DNA of 64,000 bases, taken from contig NZ_JAPEMV010000010.1 in assembly GCF_026342355.1 (NCBI RefSeq), forward strand, positions 248,001 to 312,000, read 5' to 3'. The stretch is from Streptomyces sp. NBC_00249 (GTDB lineage Bacteria; Actinomycetota; Actinomycetes; Streptomycetales; Streptomycetaceae). This document shows positions 16,029 through 23,908 of this stretch, piece after piece. Both the position numbers and the translations under genes were made by a program. A model generated the notes under the pieces. That model made no database searches. It was not told the origin of the DNA and worked only from the letters and a program-made list of their open reading frames with translations. Positions within the stretch are counted from its first letter, which is position 1; every line of letters starts with the position of its first letter.

Positions 16029-16730
16029 TCACATGGTTTTACGGCGCAGGTCTTCCAACGTAGCTGCCGCGCCGGGCAGTTCGGAGCGTGCGGGCGCCCG
16101 CAGCCCGTCCAGGAAGAGCTGGAGGTGGCGGTGGGCGAAGCGGTCCGCGTCCAGGCAGCCGGTCCCCGGCAGGGGGCGGCTCAGCTGGGACAGGGCCACC
16201 ATCAGGTCACCGACGCCGATGTCGGCGCGCACCAGGCCGGAGCCCTGCCCGGCGGTGAGCAGGGTGTCCACGGCGGCCTCCAACGCGTCGCGGGCCGCGT
16301 GGAGTTCGGGGTGGTCCCCGTCGAAGCCGTCGGAGAGCATCGGACACAGGGCACCGATCCGCTCGTCGGCCGCGGCGTGGGTGAACCGGCAGAGCGCGGC
16401 GAAGGCGTCCGGCTCCTCGGCGAGGGAGTCCTCGGCGTGGACGGTGACCCGGTCCATCACGTAGAGCACCACGTGGTGGACGAGGGCGGCCCGGTCGGGG
16501 AAGTGCCGGTAGAGGGTGGCGTTGCCGATGCCGGCCCGGCGCGCGATCTCGTCGAGCGGGGCCTGCGAGCCGAACTCCACGAACATCTCGCGGGCCGCCA
16601 CCAGGATCCGCTCGCGGTTGCGGACGGCGTCGGCGCGCGGCTTCGGCACCCGGCCGGGGGCGCCGGCGCCGCCGGCCAGGTCCACGACCGCCCCGGGGGC
16701 GGCCGCCGTCGTGCGGCTGGTGCTCATCAT
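16029..16730 (-). CDS. TetR/AcrR family regulator
   Basis: The protein has 233 residues. A Pro/Gly-rich N-terminal tail of about 30 residues precedes the TetR DNA-binding domain: RNRERILVAAREMFVEFGSQ then LDEIARRAGIGNATLYRHFPDRAALV (about 38-88). The remainder is a ligand-binding helical domain. GGGAGG precedes two adjacent ATGs; the first is used. It lies upstream of the MFS exporter and probably represses it. A cluster of GGGGA/TCCCC half-sites upstream (16784-16840) may be its own operator. Confidence 0.9.
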   Translation of the reverse strand: MMSTSRTTAAAPGAVVDLAGGAGAPGRVPKPRADAVRNRERILVAAREMFVEFGSQAPLDEIARRAGIGNATLYRHFPDRAALVHHVVLYVMDRVTVHAEDSLAEEPDAFAALCRFTHAAADERIGALCPMLSDGFDGDHPELHAARDALEAAVDTLLTAGQGSGLVRADIGVGDLMVALSQLSRPLPGTGCLDADRFAHRHLQLFLDGLRAPARSELPGAAATLEDLRRKTM

Positions 16731-16783
16731 GGCGGGGCCTCCCTGGGGCTGGGACTCGTACGACCACCCGGACCGGACCGAAC

Positions 16784-16840
16784 CGGGGAGTCGGTCCCCG
16801 CTTCGTGGGGACTCCCATGCAAACGGGGATTGCGTCCCCG
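16784..16840. promoter_or_regulatory. cluster of GGGGAC/GTCCCC inverted half-sites
   Basis: GTCCCC and GGGGAC at 16794-16812 form one inverted repeat with a 7-base spacer. CGGGGATTGCGTCCCCG at 16824-16840 is a perfect palindrome apart from the five central bases. A further GGGGAGTC lies at the left edge. The cluster sits between tetR and the divergent protease gene and is a candidate regulator-binding region. Confidence 0.4.
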
Positions 16841-16858
16841 GTTATTTCACTCTCGCGC

Positions 16859-16872
16859 GTGACCTGGGTCAC
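16859..16872. promoter_or_regulatory. Crp-type site upstream of M6 protease
   Basis: GTGACCTGGGTCAC matches the GTG-N8-CAC core of Crp sites as a near-perfect dyad, 129 bp before the protease start. A second such site occurs at 50723-50738. Confidence 0.5.
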
Positions 16873-17000
16873 ATGAAGACATGGGGTTTTTGTCCCGTTT
16901 GGCCTCTTTCGGCGCGCGGGCGTGTCGCAGCCGTTGGAGGGTGAGCGAACAGAGCGCAGACCGGACCCGGCCGGCTGCCGCGGACCCGAAGGCGATCTCC

Positions 17001-18278
17001 ATGCCGCAGACCCGCCACCGGATACGCAGACCCTGCCGCACCAGCGCGTACATCGGTCTCACGGCGCTGGCCCTCGGAGTCACCGCCACCGCCAGCGCGG
17101 GGATATCCGGGCGCGGTCACTCGGCGGCCGGCCCCGTGGCCGCCACCGCCGAATCTGCGCTCGCGCCCTGCCGGATCACCGGGACCATGGGCGTCCAGAT
17201 GTCCGAGGGACTGCCGACCCCGCCCGGGTACTCGCGCTCGACCGGCGAGGTGCGCGCCCTGAACCTGATGATCGACTTCCCCGACGCCAAGGGCGAGGGC
17301 ACGGCCCTGGACCGCCTCGCGGAGTTCTTCCCCCAGACCTCCGACTGGTTCCGCACCAGCTCCTACGGGCGGCTCAGCTACCGGGCCGAGGCCCCGATAA
17401 GGAACTGGCTGCGGATGCCGATGCCCTTCGCGGCGTACGGGATAGAGCGCGGGTCCCCCTACGACCCCGGCTACCGCCAGCTCGTCGAGCACATGGCGAA
17501 GGCCGCCGACCCCGAGGTGGACTTCAGCCGGTACGACCTGATCAACATCCTGGTCACGCCGAACGCCGGGCCCTCCGCCCTGGACACCGTCCTGTCGGTG
17601 ACCTTCTCCGGCAACGGCGAGGCCCCGATGGCGGACGGCGTGCCGCTCGCCAACACGTCCTTCGTCTTCAGCCGGCAGGACGACGGCTCGGGCTCCTACC
17701 GGGAGACCGGCTACCGGGTGCTGCCGCACGAGAACGGGCACGTCTTCGGACTGCCCGATCTGTACACCCCCGACGGGGGCGGCACCGTCGGGCACTGGGA
17801 CATCATGAGCGAGGACTGGGGCGCCAACAACGACCTCCTCGGCTGGCACAAGTGGAAGCTGGGCTGGCTCGACGGCAACCAGATCAGCTGCGCCTCCAAG
17901 CCGGGCATCAGCGACCACGTCCTGTCGCCGCTCGCCGTGGAGGGCGGTACGAAGCTGGCCTTCGTACCCGTCTCGGAGAGCACCGGGTACGCGGTGGAGG
18001 TCCGCACCCGGGCCGGGAACGACGAGGCCGTCTGCAAGCCCGGGGTCCTCGTCTACAAGGTCGACTCGGACGTGGACACCGGCCGCGGGCCGGTCACGGT
18101 GTCGGACAGCGCCGGCTCCAGCGGCGGCTGTACGCGGCGGCCCAATGTGCACGCCGAGCTGTCGGACGCGCCGTTCCGGCCGGGCGAGACCTTCACCGAC
18201 GAGAAGTCGGGCATCAGCGTCTCGGTGGTCGGCGAGCTGCGCAACGGCAGCTTCCAGGTGCGCGTGACCCGGCCCTGA
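17001..18278 (+). CDS. secreted M6-family (immune inhibitor A-like) zinc metalloprotease
   Basis: From the ATG following GAAGG the protein has 425 residues. The signal region (about 1-35) is basic, RHRIRRPCR, followed by a hydrophobic stretch ending near TASAG. The catalytic motif LPHENGHVFGLPD gives H243, E244 and H247 as zinc and acid residues. VGHWDIMSEDWG downstream is the usual Met-containing M6 segment. The C-terminal half is a beta-rich domain. It should act outside the cell on protein substrates. An upstream reading frame exists but starts inside the promoter region. Two regulatory candidates (16784-16840 and 16859-16872) lie upstream. Confidence 0.88.
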   Translation: MPQTRHRIRRPCRTSAYIGLTALALGVTATASAGISGRGHSAAGPVAATAESALAPCRITGTMGVQMSEGLPTPPGYSRSTGEVRALNLMIDFPDAKGEGTALDRLAEFFPQTSDWFRTSSYGRLSYRAEAPIRNWLRMPMPFAAYGIERGSPYDPGYRQLVEHMAKAADPEVDFSRYDLINILVTPNAGPSALDTVLSVTFSGNGEAPMADGVPLANTSFVFSRQDDGSGSYRETGYRVLPHENGHVFGLPDLYTPDGGGTVGHWDIMSEDWGANNDLLGWHKWKLGWLDGNQISCASKPGISDHVLSPLAVEGGTKLAFVPVSESTGYAVEVRTRAGNDEAVCKPGVLVYKVDSDVDTGRGPVTVSDSAGSSGGCTRRPNVHAELSDAPFRPGETFTDEKSGISVSVVGELRNGSFQVRVTRP

Positions 18279-18432
18279 GGCCGCGCACGGGCGGCGTCCG
18301 CGGGGCCGGTGGACACCCGGCCCCGCGGACGCGCGCCCCTTTCACCCGGATGCGGGAGGCCTTTCGGCGGCATTGCGGGCGGGAGCCGGGCATGGTCGGA
18401 CGACTGGTCCACTTCCCCCGGAGGAGCCCGTC

Positions 18433-18921
18433 GTGACCGCGACCCCCGTCACCCCCGAAGAGCGCCTCGCCGAGGCCGGCCTGAAGCTGCCGCCCGCCCC
18501 GGCGCCCGTCGCCGTGTACGTGCCCGCGGTGCTGAGCGGGCACTACGTCCACACCTCCGGCCAGCTGCCCATGGTCGACGGGGCGCTCCCCCTGACCGGC
18601 AAGGTGGGCGCCGAGGTCACACCGGAGCAGGGCCACGAACTGGCACGGCTGTGCGCGCTGAACGCTCTGGCCGCCGTCGCCTCGGTCGCCGGGGACCTGT
18701 CCGCCGTGAAGCGGGTGGTCAAGGTGGTCGGCTTCGTCGCGAGCGCCCCCGGATTCACCGGCCAGCCGGGCGTGCTGAACGGCGCGAGCGAACTGCTGGG
18801 CACCGCCTTCGGCGACGCGGGCATCCACGCCCGCAGCGCCGTCGGCGTGGCGGTCCTGCCCCTGGACTCCCCGGTGGAGGTGGAGCTCACCGTGGAACTG
18901 CACACCCCGATGGGGGTGTGA
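18433..18921 (+). CDS. RidA/YjgF-like family protein (YjgF_endoribonc type)
   Basis: The 162-residue protein starts at GTG after a strong GGAGGAG. The layout fits the longer RidA-like subfamily: TPEERLAEAGLKLPPAPAPVAVYVPAV, then YVHTSGQLPMVDG and KVVGFVASAPGFTGQPGVLNGASELL, then ARSAVGVAVLPLDSPVEVELTVEL. RidA proteins deaminate reactive enamine/imine intermediates. In this subfamily the catalytic Arg of the ARSAVGV segment is present. It stands alone between the protease and tRNA-Arg. Confidence 0.88.
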   Translation: MTATPVTPEERLAEAGLKLPPAPAPVAVYVPAVLSGHYVHTSGQLPMVDGALPLTGKVGAEVTPEQGHELARLCALNALAAVASVAGDLSAVKRVVKVVGFVASAPGFTGQPGVLNGASELLGTAFGDAGIHARSAVGVAVLPLDSPVEVELTVELHTPMGV

Positions 18922-19058
18922 GCGCCCCGTCGCACCCGACGGGCCGGACGGGGTTCCACGCCCGCACCGACCTCCCGGTACGCACCCCGAAACCGGGCCG
19001 CGAAGGCCCGCCCTGATCCGCTACCCTGTCCACTGGGCCGCCCTCACCGGCGGCCCGT

Positions 19059-19131
19059 GCCTTCGTAGCTCAGGGGATAGAGCACCGCTCTCCTAAAGCG
19101 GGTGTCGCAGGTTCGAATCCTGCCGGGGGCA
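19059..19131 (+). tRNA. tRNA-Arg(CCT)
   Basis: The 73-base gene folds as a standard cloverleaf. Acceptor arms GCCTTCG and CGGGGGC pair with two G-T wobbles; the D arm is GCTC/GAGC. The anticodon stem CCGCT/AGCGG encloses loop CTCCTAA with anticodon CCT at 19092-19094. The T arm is GCAGG-TTCGAAT-CCTGC. The 3' CCA is not encoded. Genes of this type often serve as integration sites; no second copy of the 3' end was seen downstream. Confidence 0.97.
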
Positions 19132-19139
19132 CACGGACG

Positions 19140-19173
19140 GAAGACCCTCAGCCGATCTCGGCTGGGGGTCTTC
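19140..19173 (+). terminator. terminator of tRNA-Arg
   Basis: A stem of about 14 bp (GAAGACCCTCAGCC with GGCTGGGGGTCTTC, one G-T) starts nine bases after the tRNA. Confidence 0.8.
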
Positions 19174-19200
19174 GTCGTACAGGGCTGCGACGATCAAGCT

Positions 19201-19221
19201 AACTGAGTAATGTACTTAGTT
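19201..19221. promoter_or_regulatory. palindrome at the start of the 116-residue gene
   Basis: Arms AACTGAGTA and TACTTAGTT flank an ATG at 19210-19212 with a single mismatch in nine pairs. A dyad of this kind overlapping the translation start, in AT-rich DNA just after a tRNA, looks like an operator of a GntR- or TetR-type regulator or an autoregulatory site. Confidence 0.4.
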
Positions 19222-19560
19222 ATGGATTTCACTGTTATCGCGAACGCGGTCGAGGTGGATGACGGCGTCAAGCGCGTCTCCATGCGCTTCATCAAGAAGT
19301 ACGCCGCGCCCGGCCGCGCCCGGCTCAGCCCTGAACTCTGCGAGAAGATCACAGCAGCCCTCGACACCCAAGGGCTCATCACCGTGCCCAGGACGCTGCC
19401 GACGTCCGAGAACGAGTTCATCTTCGTCATCGAGAAGGACAGCCCACTGGGGCAGGCAGTCAAATTCGCCACAATCGGTGCACAACTCGACAAGGCGGGC
19501 CTGCCTCTGATTCCACATTTTAGAGACAATTTCCCCGCAGCGAAGACGCATTACCTGTAG
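19222..19560 (+). CDS. hypothetical protein, first gene after tRNA-Arg
   Basis: I do not recognise this 112-residue protein (116 if the upstream ATG at 19210 is used). It begins MDFTVIANAVEVDDGVKRVS and contains LSPELCEKITAALDTQGL, NEFIFVIEKDSPLGQAVKFA and the C-terminal PHFRDNFPAAKTHYL. It looks like a small soluble alpha/beta protein without a signal peptide or membrane segment. Base composition is visibly less GC-rich than the neighbours, which suggests transfer. It lacks a clear ribosome site and overlaps a palindrome at its start. The two genes downstream are in the same direction. Confidence 0.6.
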   Translation: MDFTVIANAVEVDDGVKRVSMRFIKKYAAPGRARLSPELCEKITAALDTQGLITVPRTLPTSENEFIFVIEKDSPLGQAVKFATIGAQLDKAGLPLIPHFRDNFPAAKTHYL

Positions 19561-19599
19561 CGGCCGGGGAGTCAACTTCCTTCGCATCTTTGGAATTGT

Positions 19600-19630
19600 C
19601 GGACAGTCAGCCTGCGACGCGTGCTACTTT
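19600..19630 (+). promoter_or_regulatory. possible promoter upstream of DUF3800-like gene
   Basis: CGGACA and TACTTT lie 19 bp apart, 74 bp before the start of the gene at 19704, in a 143 bp gap. This is a weak match to a housekeeping promoter. Confidence 0.25.
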
Positions 19631-19703
19631 CGTGCCCAAGCAGAGCTCGGGTTACTCCGGAGGCTCTTGAGCGGTCCCCGGCGTAACAGAGAGTTGCAGG
19701 GCG

Positions 19704-20474
19704 ATGACCAACTCCGATCCGCAGTCAGGCTTACCTCCCACCCCGGACGGTTTTCCGCTGGATCGTAAATTCCTTAGCTTCGCCCACGCGATCGCCACTT
19801 CCCGGATGCCCTGGCTCCCCGTGGTGCCCGCCGACCTGGTCGGGCCCCGCGAAAAGCTCTTCGTCTACGTCCTCGACGAATCGGGGGACGCACAGCGGGG
19901 CATGGTGATCGGCGGCCTCCGCTTCCCGTTCCACGCGTGGAACGCGGCGCAGCAGGGATGGCAGGAGTTCTGCCTCGCGTGTTACGCCGACCCCCTCCTG
20001 GGCCTGCGGATGGGTGAGCCCCTGCACGCCGTCGAGCTGGGCCGCGGCGCGGACCTTCCCCCCGACCAGCTCGCAGCACGCCGGGGGCTGATCCCGGCTG
20101 GACTGAGAGTCGTGCGCGCGCTGCGCGAGGTCACGCCCGTCGCCTACTACCGCCCCGGCGCGACCCGCGAGGCGCTGTACGCGGCGCTCGTCCCGACCAT
20201 CAACTCCCGGCACGAGGAAGACGGTTCGAAAGGGATCGTCTACTTCGACGGAAACGGGTCGGAGAAGCGGCTGTGGGCCCCCCACCAGGCCCTGAAGGTC
20301 CGTCACATCGACGGCCCGAACCTTCGGCCGGACCATGACATGCCGCTGCTCCAGGCGGCCGATTTCGTCGTCCACGCGGCCTACCACTTCCTGGCCCGCA
20401 AGCCCGGGCGCGAGGACCTGTGGGACCTGTTCCCGACCCTCCTCCCGCAGGCCGAAGGGCCGGAGCTGCTGTGA
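19704..20474 (+). CDS. DUF3800-like protein (RNase H-fold, putative nuclease)
   Basis: The 256-residue soluble protein carries FVYVLDESGD (D58 to D62), the N-terminal acidic motif of DUF3800. IVYFDGNG (D182) and the closing LLQAADFVVHAAYHF (Q217, D220) follow. These acidic positions resemble the metal ligands of RNase H-like nucleases. DUF3800 proteins are often found in defence islands and mobile elements, and their activity is not settled. The divergence between the motifs and a 51-residue N-terminal extension are unusual. A 45 bp gap separates it from the 754-residue gene, suggesting an operon. Confidence 0.65.
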   Translation: MTNSDPQSGLPPTPDGFPLDRKFLSFAHAIATSRMPWLPVVPADLVGPREKLFVYVLDESGDAQRGMVIGGLRFPFHAWNAAQQGWQEFCLACYADPLLGLRMGEPLHAVELGRGADLPPDQLAARRGLIPAGLRVVRALREVTPVAYYRPGATREALYAALVPTINSRHEEDGSKGIVYFDGNGSEKRLWAPHQALKVRHIDGPNLRPDHDMPLLQAADFVVHAAYHFLARKPGREDLWDLFPTLLPQAEGPELL

Positions 20475-20519
20475 CCCCGCACGCCAACTGATCTTTACCG
20501 ACCATCTGACGGAGGTTCC

Positions 20520-22784
20520 ATGTCCCATCCCGTACCGCAGAGCGTCACCGTCGAGTGGGGGTCCGAGAAGGTCCCCATCTCGAACGTCGAGCAGAGCCTG
20601 CCCAGCCCGTCCTCCGCCGAGGACCGCGCCGAGGTCCTGGCAGCGGGGGCCGCCAACCCGCTGATGCCGCTGCCCGAAGAGGCCCTGCGGGCCGTCGGGC
20701 GCGGTGTGGTCTCGCCCGGGAGTACGGCCGTGCAGCTGCGACCGGCCGATCAGCAGCCGGGCGGGCTGCTGATGGAGGAGAACGTCGAGGGCGCGACCCT
20801 GCGGTCGGCGGTCACCCGTGTCTGGACGACCGAGCTGTTCCCCGGCATCCAGCCCCGGACCGGGATGGAGGTCATGGAGATCCACGACCCGCAGGTCTCC
20901 GGCCTGACCGACGGGGGGCGGCCCTGCGCCGTCGTCCAGTACCGCTTCAAGAGCCTGCAGCACCTGAAGGACCACGTCTGGCAGACGATCCACGGCACGC
21001 TCTCGATCAACAACTACGCCACCTCCATCCTCGCCCGGAAGGTCACCCGCAACCTCATCGCGCACCCCGTCGAGTTCACCTTCGAGGACGGCACCGAGCC
21101 CTTCCACGCGCTGGTGGTGCGCGACGGGATCACCCGTCTCGCCAGTGCGTGGAAGGTGCTGGCCGGTCCCGCCGCGGACGCCGCCGAGGCGGCCGACCTG
21201 GCGCGGGACTCCCTGTTCGGGTCGGTGCCCGCGAAGGGCGCCGGCGGGTCCCTCGCCGAGCGGCTGGCAGCCGCGCGGGGAGCCGTACGGGCCTCCCTGG
21301 CCGCCGAGTTCGCCCGCGAGGCGGAGGGTACGGAGCCCGGGCTGCGGGCGATCCAGATCGCGCAGACGTACGTCGTGCCCGCGCAGATCGCCGTCGGTGT
21401 GCAGGCCCACCCGGGCCACATGCTCGCCCCCGAGGACGTCTTCGACGACGCGATGCGCTCGATCCTGGCGTCGGTGCACGTCGAGTTCAAGCAGTGGGAC
21501 GACTCCGCGCAGAACGTCGAGGTCGCGACCCGCGCCCTGAAGCGCGTGATCCAGCAGGGCAACTCCCTCGTCGACACCGACAGCCTCCAGGCCGTCTACG
21601 GGCTGGCCATGGGGCGGATCAGCCCGGCCGACTTCCCGCGCGCCTTCGGCAACGAGGAGATCCCCGCCACCGCCCTGTGGCGCGGCGTCTACCTCGTCCA
21701 CGGCCTGACCCGGCCCGAGCTGATCGAGCAGCTGAAGGACCAGGCCAAGGCGATCAAGGGTGGCAAGCGGATGGGCCTCAAGGGGTTCGCCGAGCTCCTC
21801 GGCCCCCTCGTGGACCTGCCGTGGCGCAGCTACAAGAAGGCCGTCGCGACGCAGGCCCGGAACGCCTGGAAGAACGGCGGCGTGCTGACCGAGGACGTCA
21901 TGAAGTCGTGGGAGCCGGTCCCCACCGATGACTTCACCTCGCTCGTGCCGCGCGCCCTGGACGGGGACACGAACGCGCGGTGCACCCTGGCCGTCGCCGG
22001 CGGGATGGCGCTGATCGCGGACAAGCTCCTCACCCGCAACGTCGGCTCCGCGCTGCTGGCCTCCCCCGAGAAGGGCGGCGTCCCCTTCCGGGCCGATGTG
22101 AACCTGGTCGTCCAGGACCTCGCCCGGCCCGGCAACGAGGAGGGCCTCTGGCTCCTCGCGCTGGCCGCGAACCGCTTCCGGACCGACGAGCTGCCCGAGA
22201 ACGCCGTCACCTACCGGCAGTTGATCCGAAAGTCGAAGGAGGAGGGCGCGGCCGAGACCCCCGCGTACGTCCACCACAGGGCGGACCTCGACCAGGAGGA
22301 CAAGGTCGCCCGGGACGCCAACGGCGTGCCCGTCCCCCTGTACCAGTGGGACGTGGTCTGGGCCTCCGACGAGGCGCGGGCGCGCAAGGCCGTCAGCACC
22401 CAGACGGGGACGGTGGTCCCGCCGCAGCCGACCGGGCAGGAACCCGCCCAGGCGACGCTGGACACCGCGATGCCCGCCCCCGCCCCGGCCCCGGCTCCGG
22501 CTCCGGCCGAGGACAACCGGCCCGCGAGCCAGCGCGCCGCCGACCACCGCCGCGCCCTGCGCCTGGACCTGTCCACCGCCCGGGACTCCCTGGACCAGCT
22601 CCGGGAACTCGACCAGAAGGTCGGGGGCCACACCGCGGTGATCGGCGCCGAGGACCTGGAGAGCCTGCGCGAGTCGCTGCTGGCGCTGCTGACCGACGTG
22701 GAGAACCTGCGCCGGGTCGTCCACGGCGACGCCGACGGCGCCGGATCCGGATTCGGTGAGGAGGAGGACCTCGTCGACGCCTGA
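20520..22784 (+). CDS. 754-residue protein of unknown function with weak ParB-like motif
   Basis: I do not recognise the family as a whole. GGAGG precedes the ATG. Residues 135-215 include IHGTLSINNYATSILARK and FHALVVRDGITRLASAWKVL; D202-G-I-T-R-L resembles the DGxxRL element of ParB/sulfiredoxin-like and DGQHR domains. A long helical middle follows (about 230-590). Then come a Pro/Ala linker (about 655-670) and a C-terminal coiled-coil-like helix pair ending in an acidic tail. No signal peptide or membrane segment is seen. It follows the DUF3800-like gene by 45 bp and ends nine bases before the convergent sortase gene. A nucleic-acid role is an inference. Confidence 0.6.
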   Translation: MSHPVPQSVTVEWGSEKVPISNVEQSLPSPSSAEDRAEVLAAGAANPLMPLPEEALRAVGRGVVSPGSTAVQLRPADQQPGGLLMEENVEGATLRSAVTRVWTTELFPGIQPRTGMEVMEIHDPQVSGLTDGGRPCAVVQYRFKSLQHLKDHVWQTIHGTLSINNYATSILARKVTRNLIAHPVEFTFEDGTEPFHALVVRDGITRLASAWKVLAGPAADAAEAADLARDSLFGSVPAKGAGGSLAERLAAARGAVRASLAAEFAREAEGTEPGLRAIQIAQTYVVPAQIAVGVQAHPGHMLAPEDVFDDAMRSILASVHVEFKQWDDSAQNVEVATRALKRVIQQGNSLVDTDSLQAVYGLAMGRISPADFPRAFGNEEIPATALWRGVYLVHGLTRPELIEQLKDQAKAIKGGKRMGLKGFAELLGPLVDLPWRSYKKAVATQARNAWKNGGVLTEDVMKSWEPVPTDDFTSLVPRALDGDTNARCTLAVAGGMALIADKLLTRNVGSALLASPEKGGVPFRADVNLVVQDLARPGNEEGLWLLALAANRFRTDELPENAVTYRQLIRKSKEEGAAETPAYVHHRADLDQEDKVARDANGVPVPLYQWDVVWASDEARARKAVSTQTGTVVPPQPTGQEPAQATLDTAMPAPAPAPAPAPAEDNRPASQRAADHRRALRLDLSTARDSLDQLRELDQKVGGHTAVIGAEDLESLRESLLALLTDVENLRRVVHGDADGAGSGFGEEEDLVDA

Positions 22785-22793
22785 GCCGCCGGG

Positions 22794-23453
22794 TCAGGCG
22801 GCGACTAGGTCGGCGTAGAAGATGACGTTGTTGGTGCGGTGGCCGTCCTTCAGGGGGCCACCGCAGGTCAGGAGGCGGAGTTCCGGGCGGTCGGTGGGGC
22901 CGTAGACCTTGTCGGTCGGGAAGTCCTTCTTGTCGACGTCCTCGATCTCGCGGATCCGGAACTTTGCCGTCCTGCCGTCCTCGCGGGAGACCTCGACGAG
23001 GTCGCCGAGCCGGATCTTCTTGACGTCCTTCATGAGGGCCGGGCCGTGCCTGGTGTCGAAGTGGGCGACCAGGACGGAGACGCCCTTCTCGCCCGGGGTG
23101 ACGCCCCCGGTCCACCAGCCCGGGCTGTCCGCGTCGGTGTCGGCGTCGGGGACGCCGAGTTCGCCGGTGGCGGGGTCGACCGTGAGGCCGACCATCTTCT
23201 TCGCGTCCACGCCCGCCGCGTCGATCTTCATGCCGGTCGGCTTCGAGGGCTCCAGCGCCGGGGTGGTCCGCGCCACCGGGGAGGCGGCGGCGGTGCTGCC
23301 GACCTCGGGGTCCGGGGGCAGCTTCGCAGCGCCGCCGGGGCCGCCTCCGCAGGCCGCGAGGCTGCCGGTGACGGTGAGCGCGAGGGCGGTGGCGGTGAGC
23401 ACGCGGCGGACGGGACGGGTGCGGCGGACGGGGCGGGTGGCGGTGCGGGGCAT
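22794..23453 (-). CDS. class F sortase with lipobox
   Basis: The 219-residue protein has a basic N-terminus and hydrophobic stretch ending in the lipobox LAAC (C35), so it is predicted to be a lipoprotein rather than a transmembrane sortase. The catalytic domain has H131 (LVAHFDTRHGP), C197 (LRLLTCGGP) and R206 (HRTNNVIFYADL), the sortase triad. Class F sortases are common in actinobacteria and their substrates are little known. Since LAxTG proteins such as the long chaplin at 1384 are substrates of class E, this enzyme is not the obvious partner. The gene is single. Confidence 0.88.
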   Translation of the reverse strand: MPRTATRPVRRTRPVRRVLTATALALTVTGSLAACGGGPGGAAKLPPDPEVGSTAAASPVARTTPALEPSKPTGMKIDAAGVDAKKMVGLTVDPATGELGVPDADTDADSPGWWTGGVTPGEKGVSVLVAHFDTRHGPALMKDVKKIRLGDLVEVSREDGRTAKFRIREIEDVDKKDFPTDKVYGPTDRPELRLLTCGGPLKDGHRTNNVIFYADLVAA

Positions 23454-23546
23454 GCCCTCACGCTACGAGGGTCATGTTCTGGCCGTACGTCGGCAATGTA
23501 ACGGTTGTCCGGATGGTTCCTCTCGAAGGTGTGAAGGGATGACGAA

Positions 23547-23573
23547 AGCCCTCCCGGCGGCGCCGGGAGGGCT
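23547..23573 (-). terminator. terminator of the small gene at 23609
   Basis: A perfect 12 bp stem (AGCCCTCCCGGC and complement) with a three-base loop lies downstream of the small minus-strand gene and upstream of the sortase gene. Confidence 0.75.
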
Positions 23574-23608
23574 GCGTACGTCATGACGGGGAGGGGCAGG
23601 CGCGCCCG

Positions 23609-23809
23609 TCAGCTCAGACCTCTGCTGCGTTCGCCGATCCGGTCGCCCTGCGGGGTTCCGGCCCGCTTGAGGGCCGCCTTGGTGTGGGCCCCGCCCTTGA
23701 CCTTGCTCCGGATCGGACCGTCGAAGCCGTGACCCGTGCGCGGTACGGCGAGGTGTTCCGCCGCCTTCGCGATCGCTGCCTGGACGTCCTGCTTCTGCTC
23801 TTTGCTCAT
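23609..23809 (-). CDS. small hypothetical protein
   Basis: I do not recognise this 66-residue basic protein, MSKEQKQDVQAAIAKAAEHL then a Gly/Lys-rich C-terminal half ending in GDRIGERSRGLS. No cysteine, signal peptide or membrane segment is seen. The ATG at 23809 lies ten bases after GGGAG. It is followed by a strong hairpin, which supports expression. Nothing in the context suggests a role. Confidence 0.55.
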   Translation of the reverse strand: MSKEQKQDVQAAIAKAAEHLAVPRTGHGFDGPIRSKVKGGAHTKAALKRAGTPQGDRIGERSRGLS

Positions 23810-23908
23810 CCCGTCGTCAACTCCCTCGGGAAGCACCCAATCGGACTACTGGGATCGTATGCAGATATATGGGGCATCGCACCCGGGCAGAACGTAAAGA
23901 ATCCTGGA

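Noticed and set aside
19731-22724. 997-residue minus-strand open frame opposite the DUF3800 and 754-residue genes
   Set aside because: It is an artefact of high GC third positions; the plus-strand genes have ribosome sites and recognisable motifs.
19059-22800. Integrated element with attL/attR around tRNA-Arg
   Set aside because: No second copy of the tRNA 3' end and no integrase or excisionase were found in the stretch to 24 kb.
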